Assembly: GCF_944387805.1 (NCBI RefSeq)
Contig: NZ_CALXGI010000012.1
Coordinates: 1-64,000, forward strand
DNA from: an uncultured Pseudoflavonifractor sp.
Lineage (GTDB): Bacteria > Bacillota > Clostridia > Oscillospirales > Oscillospiraceae
Length of the DNA: 64,000 nt
Direction of reading: 5' to 3'
Position 1 is the first letter of the stretch, and each line of letters begins with the position of its first letter. Positions 59,112-64,000 of this stretch are shown here, piece by piece. The notes beneath the pieces are model-generated. The model was not told where the DNA came from and made no database searches. It worked only from the letters and a program-made list of their open reading frames with translations. The position numbers and the translations under genes are program-made.

Positions 59112-60989
59112 ATGAACGTTTTGTTTGAGAAATTCACACTTCCGCAGGAGCTGCAGAACATCATTTATAACAGCCCCAGCGTTATCATTCCGGAGAGCAA
59201 GGAAGTGCTGTTTGAGCTGATTTTCGGCAACGAGTACACCGATAAGATCGAGGTACTCTACGATGTCAACGGCAAAAATGTGAAGGAAGCGGAGGTTGTG
59301 CGCTGCAAAAACGGCGCTTCTGTCAACTTCACGGAGGACTATATGCGCCGCCGCGACCCGGACTGCATGCGCATCGCGGACGACGGCCCCACCGACAAGC
59401 CCCGCTTTGCCGACGTCTATGGCTACGATTTCTCTGAGCTGCGGGAGGAGACCTTCCGCTGGCTCACCCGGCAGGAACTGATTTTGGTGCCCTTTAAGGC
59501 CGGCGGCTATCAGTACGGCTACGACTCCGTGCTGCTCTGCCCCCGGAACGCGGCCTTCTTCGCCTTTACCCTGGCCCAGTTGCAGGCCTTTGTGGACATA
59601 AAGAACGTGGAGCACTTCAAGCCCCGCTCTGTGGTGTATGTGGCGCCGCCCTTCCGCCATACCCATTTTAAGGGGAAGCAGGTGGTGGTTCACAGCCGCC
59701 ACGAGGACCTGCACGAGATTTTTTCCTACAACCTCTATCCCGGTCCCTCCGCCAAGAAGGGCATTTACAGCGTCCTGCTGGACATCGGCGAGCGGGAGGG
59801 CTGGGTCACTGCCCATGCCAGCACCGCCCGTATCATCACCCCCTATGAGAATGAGATGGTCATGATGCATGAGGGCGCTTCCGGCGGCGGCAAGAGCGAG
59901 CTGCTCCAGGATGTGCAGCGGGGCTCCGATGGCCGCGTGCTGCTGGGCGTAAGCACCATCACCGGTGACGAGCGGTATATCAGCATGAGCGACACCTGTA
60001 CCATTGAGCCCGTCACCGACGACATGGCCATCTGCCATCCCTCGTTCCAGAAGAGCAATGGAAAGCTGGCTGTGGCCGACGGCGAGGACGGCTGGTTTGT
60101 CCGGGTGGACGGCATTACCAAGTACGGCAGCGACCCCCTCTATGAGGAGATCTCCATCCACAGCAAGGAGCCCCTGGTATTCTTCAACATCGACGGCGTT
60201 CCCCGCGCCACCTGCCTGCTGTGGGAGCACACTCTGGACTCTGACGGCAAGCCCTGCCCCAACCCTCGGGTGATTATCCCCCGTCGCATGATCCCCAACA
60301 TTGTCTGGTCCCCCGTGGAGGTGGACGTGCGCTCCTTCGGCGTGCGTATGCCCCCCTGTACCGCCAAAAAGCCTACCTATGGTATTATGGGCCTGATGCA
60401 CATTATTCCGCCCGCCCTGGCCTGGCTGTGGCGCCTGGTGGCCCCTCGGGGCTTCAATAACCCCAGCATTGCCTCCAGCGGATCCGGCCTGGCCAGCGAA
60501 GGCGTGGGCTCCTACTGGCCCTTTGCCACCGGCCTGCGGGTGCGGCAGGCCAACCTGCTGCTGGAGCAGATTCTGGCCTGCAGCGCCACCCGCTATGTCC
60601 TTATCCCCAACCAGCACATCGGCGTGTATAAGGTGGGCTTTGCCGCCGAGTGGATCGCCCGCGAGTATCTGGCCCGCCGCGGCGGCGTGAACATGAAGAT
60701 GGACCGTCTGCTGCCTGCCCGCTGTGCTCTGTTGGGCTACGACCTGAAGGAGATGAAGGTGGACGGCCAGCGCATCTCCAGCAAATTCCTCCGGCCTGAG
60801 ACGCAGGAGCTGCTGGGCGAGGAGGCCTACGACAAGGGTGCCGAGATCCTCTACAAGTTCTTCGAGAAGGAACTGGCCGTGTACGACGTGGAGGAGCTGC
60901 ACCCGGTGGGCAAGGAGATTCTGGAGTGCTTCAAGAAGCGCGGCTCTATTCAGGACTATTGCAATATTATTCCTCTGGGCCTGGAGTAA
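59112..60989 (+). CDS. DUF4914 family, PEP carboxykinase-like P-loop protein
   Basis: A 625-residue protein I assign to DUF4914 from its overall pattern. A P-loop-like EGASGGGKSELL (about residue 256-267) is followed by HPSFQKSNGKLAVADGEDG; this order resembles the kinase-1a and metal-binding motifs of phosphoenolpyruvate carboxykinases. Other clear segments are YQYGYDSVLLCPRN, RGFNNPSIASSGSGLASEGVGSYWPFATG and LIPNQHIGVYKVGF. A nucleotide-dependent carboxylase/kinase role is inference. ATG 59112 follows GAGGAGCG; the frame is open 117 nt upstream through the promoter. It is monocistronic. Confidence 0.85.
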   Translation: MNVLFEKFTLPQELQNIIYNSPSVIIPESKEVLFELIFGNEYTDKIEVLYDVNGKNVKEAEVVRCKNGASVNFTEDYMRRRDPDCMRIADDGPTDKPRFADVYGYDFSELREETFRWLTRQELILVPFKAGGYQYGYDSVLLCPRNAAFFAFTLAQLQAFVDIKNVEHFKPRSVVYVAPPFRHTHFKGKQVVVHSRHEDLHEIFSYNLYPGPSAKKGIYSVLLDIGEREGWVTAHASTARIITPYENEMVMMHEGASGGGKSELLQDVQRGSDGRVLLGVSTITGDERYISMSDTCTIEPVTDDMAICHPSFQKSNGKLAVADGEDGWFVRVDGITKYGSDPLYEEISIHSKEPLVFFNIDGVPRATCLLWEHTLDSDGKPCPNPRVIIPRRMIPNIVWSPVEVDVRSFGVRMPPCTAKKPTYGIMGLMHIIPPALAWLWRLVAPRGFNNPSIASSGSGLASEGVGSYWPFATGLRVRQANLLLEQILACSATRYVLIPNQHIGVYKVGFAAEWIAREYLARRGGVNMKMDRLLPARCALLGYDLKEMKVDGQRISSKFLRPETQELLGEEAYDKGAEILYKFFEKELAVYDVEELHPVGKEILECFKKRGSIQDYCNIIPLGLE

Positions 60990-61060
60990 GCCGGACAGCA
61001 CAAAAAATCCGGCGGACGGGCGGCGCCTGCTGCCCTCTTCCCGGTAAAAGAAAAGATAGG

Positions 61061-61090
61061 AAAAAGGGAGCTGGAAAGGCTCCCTTTTTT
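61061..61090 (+). terminator. terminator after the DUF4914 gene
   Basis: AAAGGGAGC-TGGAAA-GGCTCCCTTTTTT. Confidence 0.92.
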
Positions 61091-61192
61091 CCTGCCTTTT
61101 CCCAATGTGAGGCGGCTTCTGACGATGGGGCGGAACTGCCAGTTGCTTTGAAGTCCGCGGGAGCGAATGACGCGGCAAGCGGTCAGCACTGC

Positions 61193-61221
61193 TTGCTTTT
61201 TTCCAAGCAAAGTGATATAGT
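61193..61221 (+). promoter_or_regulatory. promoter of the TetR regulator
   Basis: TTGCTT (61193-61198), 17 nt, TATAGT (61216-61221). Confidence 0.65.
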
Positions 61222-61227
61222 TTCACT
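61211..61227. promoter_or_regulatory. dyad overlapping the TetR -10 box
   Basis: AGTGA-TATAGTT-TCACT spans the -10, as expected for autorepression. Confidence 0.55.
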
Positions 61228-61277
61228 AAAATGCGTTATTCGGGAAAGTGCGGGAGAGCCACAGGGAGGGAGAGCAC

Positions 61278-61835
61278 ATGCCGGATTCCAGTCTTACCAA
61301 GCGGGCGCTGGCCCAGACCATGAAGGAACTGATGGCCAGAGAGCCCTTCGCTAAAATCAGTGTGGGAGAGATTTGCGAGGCCTGCGGAATGAGCCGCAAG
61401 AGCTTTTACTATCATTTCCGGGACAAATATGATCTGGTCAACTGGATCTTTGACACAGAGTTCATTGAAGTCATCCAGAAGTGCGGCGTTTCCGGCGGCA
61501 CAGATATCCTGAACAGCATGTGCCGGTACTTCTATGAGGAGCAGAGATTCTATCGTTCCGCCCTGGAGATTGAGGGACAGAACTCCTTCCGCGAACACTT
61601 CACTGAGGTCATTACCCCGTTGATACACTCCATCGCTGGAGAGCTGTTCTCCAATCAGGAGGATGAGGAGTTCTTTACAGTCTTTTTCAGCGACGCGGTG
61701 CTGGCCTCCATTGTCCGATGGCTTACCAAGGGGACGCCCATGCCGGCAGAGGCCTATGTGGCCCGGCTGAAAAACCTGGCGGAGGGCCTCAGCCGGCTGA
61801 ATCTGCAGCAAGGCGGGACGCCGGAGAATCATTGA
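61278..61835 (+). CDS. TetR-family regulator (DhaS-like)
   Basis: A 185-residue regulator. The N-terminal helix-turn-helix is SLTKRALAQTMKELMAREPFAKISVGEICEACGMSRKSFYYHFRDKYDLVNWIF, whose FYYHFRDKYDLV segment is typical of the DhaS/TetR_C_8-like group. The C-terminal ligand domain has FYEEQRFYRSALEIEGQNSFREHF, which also matches that group. No dihydroxyacetone kinase genes are nearby. ATG 61278 follows GGGAGGGAGAG. The target is unknown apart from likely self-control. Confidence 0.92.
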   Translation: MPDSSLTKRALAQTMKELMAREPFAKISVGEICEACGMSRKSFYYHFRDKYDLVNWIFDTEFIEVIQKCGVSGGTDILNSMCRYFYEEQRFYRSALEIEGQNSFREHFTEVITPLIHSIAGELFSNQEDEEFFTVFFSDAVLASIVRWLTKGTPMPAEAYVARLKNLAEGLSRLNLQQGGTPENH

Positions 61836-61885
61836 AGACAACAGCACGGCCTGCGCCTCACGGGCGCAGGCCGTGCTGTTGTCTT
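61835..61885. terminator. 23-bp perfect inverted repeat between convergent genes
   Basis: AAGACAACAGCACGGC...GCCGTGCTGTTGTCTT, 23-bp arms around TCACG, spanning the ends of the tetR gene and the unknown gene. It overlaps both stop regions; probable bidirectional terminator. Confidence 0.75.
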
Positions 61886-62912
61886 ATGTCCGCCGGAAAC
61901 AGGTGCAGAGGAGACGGCTCAGGGATAAATCGGGCAGGGCGGCAGGCAACGGCTGCTTTTTGCCGCCTGCATATGTGACTGCCTGTCCGTCAGGCAACAG
62001 CTCCAGATAGCAGGGGTGGTCAGAGATGACCTCGTCTACCATGAGCACGTCCTGATAGTAATCCATTAAGAGAAGGGGATACTGCTGGGTGCTTCGGGCT
62101 CGTTCCACGTAGCCGCAGAACTGGGCGGCCAGTTTGGCAGGACAGGTCTCCTCCGGGAGGAAAAAGACCATGGAGCCGCTGTGGCCCAGCAGGGACTGGA
62201 CCCACTGGCCGGAGAGAACCCGTGCAGCATGGCCTGCGCTGTTACAGCGGATGAAGTACCCGAAAAAGCGGCGGGCATCCCGGAGCAGCATGGCAGCGTT
62301 CTGCCAATCCGGGGCATCGGCGTCCAGTAATACCAATAGGTTGGGGCAGGCGGAGAGAGTATCAATCCAGGGCTCTACCAATGAGGGGGAGAGAAAAACA
62401 AGAAATGCGCACTCCGGCGCCCGGCGTGCCAGCTCCAGCGCCAGACGCAAAGACTTCTGGCAGGCGCCGCAGTGGAGAAAGTAGGCGTAAATGCCCAAAA
62501 CGCGCCCTTCGTCCAGCAGGCGAAGGTAGTCCTCCCGGGAGGAGGAGAGCTCTTCCAGCCGGAAGGTGAGGGACCAGGGAATATCGAACCCCTCCCTGGC
62601 CTCTGCGGCTCGAATCTGCCGGGCCCCGACGGTCCAGCTCTGCCAGCCCATGTTGATGCAAAAGGTCCTCAGGCAGGTGCGGTCAGTGTTTCGAACCGTA
62701 TCCTGCACCAGATCGTAATAGGGGCTTCCGCCGTTTTCCAGCATGCGCTGGATCGTGCCGATATAGTGCTTTTGAAAGGGACCCTTGGCGAACGTCTGAC
62801 CCATGTCAACCAGCTTGCGCAGGCTGCGCTGCGGGTCCTCCGCGATGTCCCGAATCGCGCGGTCAACAATAGTCTCCAGAATCGTTCTGGTAATTGCTTC
62901 GCGCTTCAACAT
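61884..62912 (-). CDS. hypothetical protein, 342 aa
   Basis: I do not recognise this protein. The N-terminal ~60 residues are helical and charged (AITRTILETIVDRAIRDIAEDPQRSLRKLVDMGQTF). The middle has NMGWQSWTVGARQIRAAEA and YFLHCGACQKSL, a CxxC motif after a histidine that could bind metal. The C-terminal half alternates hydrophobic strands with helices (AFLVFLSPSLVEPW, LLVLLDADAPDWQNAAML, SMVFFLPEETCPAKLAAQFC, LLLMDYYQDVLMVDE), suggesting an alpha/beta fold. ATG 62912 follows GGGAGG by about 6 nt; the longer frame upstream lacks a ribosome site. It diverges from addB. Confidence 0.75.
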   Translation of the reverse strand: MLKREAITRTILETIVDRAIRDIAEDPQRSLRKLVDMGQTFAKGPFQKHYIGTIQRMLENGGSPYYDLVQDTVRNTDRTCLRTFCINMGWQSWTVGARQIRAAEAREGFDIPWSLTFRLEELSSSREDYLRLLDEGRVLGIYAYFLHCGACQKSLRLALELARRAPECAFLVFLSPSLVEPWIDTLSACPNLLVLLDADAPDWQNAAMLLRDARRFFGYFIRCNSAGHAARVLSGQWVQSLLGHSGSMVFFLPEETCPAKLAAQFCGYVERARSTQQYPLLLMDYYQDVLMVDEVISDHPCYLELLPDGQAVTYAGGKKQPLPAALPDLSLSRLLCTCFRRT

Positions 62913-63118
62913 AGAGTGCCTCCCTTCGGGTGCGGCCTGAGCGGGGTCACACGTCTGTCTATCTGCTTCTATCATAATGCTCTGTACCCTGAGAGAGAAG
63001 TAACAAAAGTGGACGAGTGTCCAAATCCGATACAATCCAGGTCAGATGGGGGGCGGATATCCGGGACATAGATGGGACAGCGGTTCTGCTCCTTCCACTG
63101 GCGGGCTGGGCTGGAGAA

Positions 63119-63127
63119 TGGTATAAT
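63119..63127 (+). promoter_or_regulatory. extended -10 promoter of addB
   Basis: TGG-TATAAT (63119-63127) with no good -35, 38 nt before the start codon; an extended -10 element. Confidence 0.55.
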
Positions 63128-63164
63128 CATTTCTGCAAGAGGAGACGAGAGGAGAGAGGGACAT

Positions 63165-64000
63165 ATGCTGAATTTGCTGCTGGGCCGCGCGGGGAGCGGA
63201 AAGACTACAGCCGTGCTCCGGCGCATCGGAGAGAGCGGAGGCGCACGGCCCCAGGTGCTGGTGGTGCCGGAGCAGCACTCCCACGACATGGAGCGCCGCC
63301 TGTGCGCCATCGGAGGGAACCAGGTGTCCCGGTACGCTGAGGTGCTCTCCTTCACCCGGATGGCGGGCCGGGTGTTCACTGTCACCGGCGGACTGGCCGC
63401 CCCCACCCTGGACGCGGGCGGACGGCTGCTGCTGATGTACGCCGCCCTCCAGGCTGTGGCAGGGGAGCTGAAGGTGTACGGCCGTCCCTCCCGGAAGCCG
63501 GAGTTCCTCTCCGGCCTCATCGCCACGGTGGACGAGCTGAAGAGCTGCTGCGTTACGCCCAAGCACCTGTGGACGGCGGGAGAGGAGGCCGACGGCCCCG
63601 AGGGGGACAAGCTGCTGGACCTGTCCCTCATCTACGGCGCCTATGAGGCCCTCACCGCCCGCCGTGCCGCCGACCCCCGGGACCGGGTGACCCGTCTGGC
63701 CGAGGGCCTGGAGAAGAGCGGCTGGGCCAGGGGGATGGACGTGTACCTGGATGGGTTCACCGACTTCACCCCCCAGGAAAATCTGGTCATCAGGGCCCTG
63801 CTCAAGCAGGCAAATTCGGTGACCGTGGCCCTGACCTGCGACAGCCTGGACGACGATGGGGACAGCGCGGGCATTTTCTCCCCCGCCCGCCGCACAGCCC
63901 GCAGCCTGCTGCGGCTGGCCAGAGAGAACGGCGTCCCTGCCCGGACGGAGATACAGGAGAGCCGGGCCAAGGAGGGTCCGGAGGAGCTGGCCTTCCTGGA
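63165..64000 (+). CDS. addB: ATP-dependent helicase/nuclease subunit B (AddB), 3' end beyond window
   Basis: AddB, with AddA, processes double-strand breaks to load RecA at Chi-like sites. The first 278 codons are visible and open to the window edge. Walker A is LLLGRAGSGKTT at the very N terminus, followed by VLVVPEQHSHDMERRL, VLSFTRMAGRVF, the LIATVDELKSC helix, LSLIYGAYEAL and DVYLDGFTDFTPQENLVIRALL, all typical of AddB (RexB-like). The C-terminal nuclease with its Fe-S cysteines lies outside. The ATG at 63165 follows GGAGAGAGGG. Confidence 0.9.
   Translation, partial: MLNLLLGRAGSGKTTAVLRRIGESGGARPQVLVVPEQHSHDMERRLCAIGGNQVSRYAEVLSFTRMAGRVFTVTGGLAAPTLDAGGRLLLMYAALQAVAGELKVYGRPSRKPEFLSGLIATVDELKSCCVTPKHLWTAGEEADGPEGDKLLDLSLIYGAYEALTARRAADPRDRVTRLAEGLEKSGWARGMDVYLDGFTDFTPQENLVIRALLKQANSVTVALTCDSLDDDGDSAGIFSPARRTARSLLRLARENGVPARTEIQESRAKEGPEELAFL

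Overview
The window reads as chromosome from a high-GC, endospore-forming Firmicute, most likely Oscillospiraceae (the Flavonifractor / Lawsonibacter / Pseudoflavonifractor type of gut anaerobe). The evidence is sporulation genes (spoVAD, spoVAE, yqfC, yqfD, a SleB-type hydrolase), the Firmicute gene order yqfC-yqfD-phoH-ybeY-era-yqzL-recO, strong purine-rich ribosome binding sites, consensus sigma-A promoters in AT-rich gaps between GC-rich genes, an AddB-type nuclease, and many Fe-S or flavodoxin redox proteins. The species-level assignment is inference.

Layout. 0-0.5 kb: the 5' part of a tRNA-Pro(TGG) gene at the window edge plus two broken tRNA-Pro 5'-half copies behind one promoter. 0.5-17 kb: mostly housekeeping single genes (trmB, hemolysin III, a surface 5'-nucleotidase, spoVAE/spoVAD, acyl-ACP thioesterase, guaB, a sleB-like gene, a yfcE-like gene, an XRE regulator, leuS, rpsU, a MATE exporter). 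17.3-21.9 kb: a redox cluster (cupin, Fe-S aldo/keto reductase, carboxymuconolactone decarboxylase, MerR, LysR, flavodoxin). 22-29.6 kb, minus strand: a membrane protein fused to DUF6273, threonine aldolase, glnS, a 2-hydroxyacid dehydrogenase, an orphan fumarase beta subunit and a DivIVA protein. 29.8-31.3 kb: ECF sigma plus DUF4179 partner. 31.6-38.8 kb: RNA methyltransferase, the transporter core ecfA1-ecfA2-ecfT, truA preceded by a tandem repeat, DUF5711, CvpA, pgsA. 38.9-47.8 kb: ClpE-like ATPase, ferredoxin-domain protein and Crp/Fnr regulator, a second ECF sigma/DUF4179 pair, murC, cca. 47.8-55.1 kb: the sporulation and ribosome-maturation genes through recO, then folT under a THF riboswitch. 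55-64 kb: S1 protein, DUF951, hisC, a PNPOx-like protein, xpt, a DUF4914 protein, a TetR regulator, an unknown gene and the start of addB.

Functional links. EcfA1-A2-T at 32.5-35.1 kb is the kind of shared energizing module that the distant folate S component FolT (54.4 kb) would need. Both ECF sigma genes overlap a membrane-anchored DUF4179 gene, and the second has an ECF-type promoter that suggests autoregulation. The spoVA, yqf and SleB-like genes belong to spore formation and germination.

The most unusual item is at 35.14-35.53 kb. Two nearly identical 168-bp units each carry a structured spacer plus a fresh copy of the truA ribosome binding site and first 18 codons. The furthest-upstream truA start differs from them almost only at synonymous positions. 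This looks like a small element that inserts inside truA codon 19 and restores the gene start each time. No CRISPR array, prophage or transposase gene was seen.
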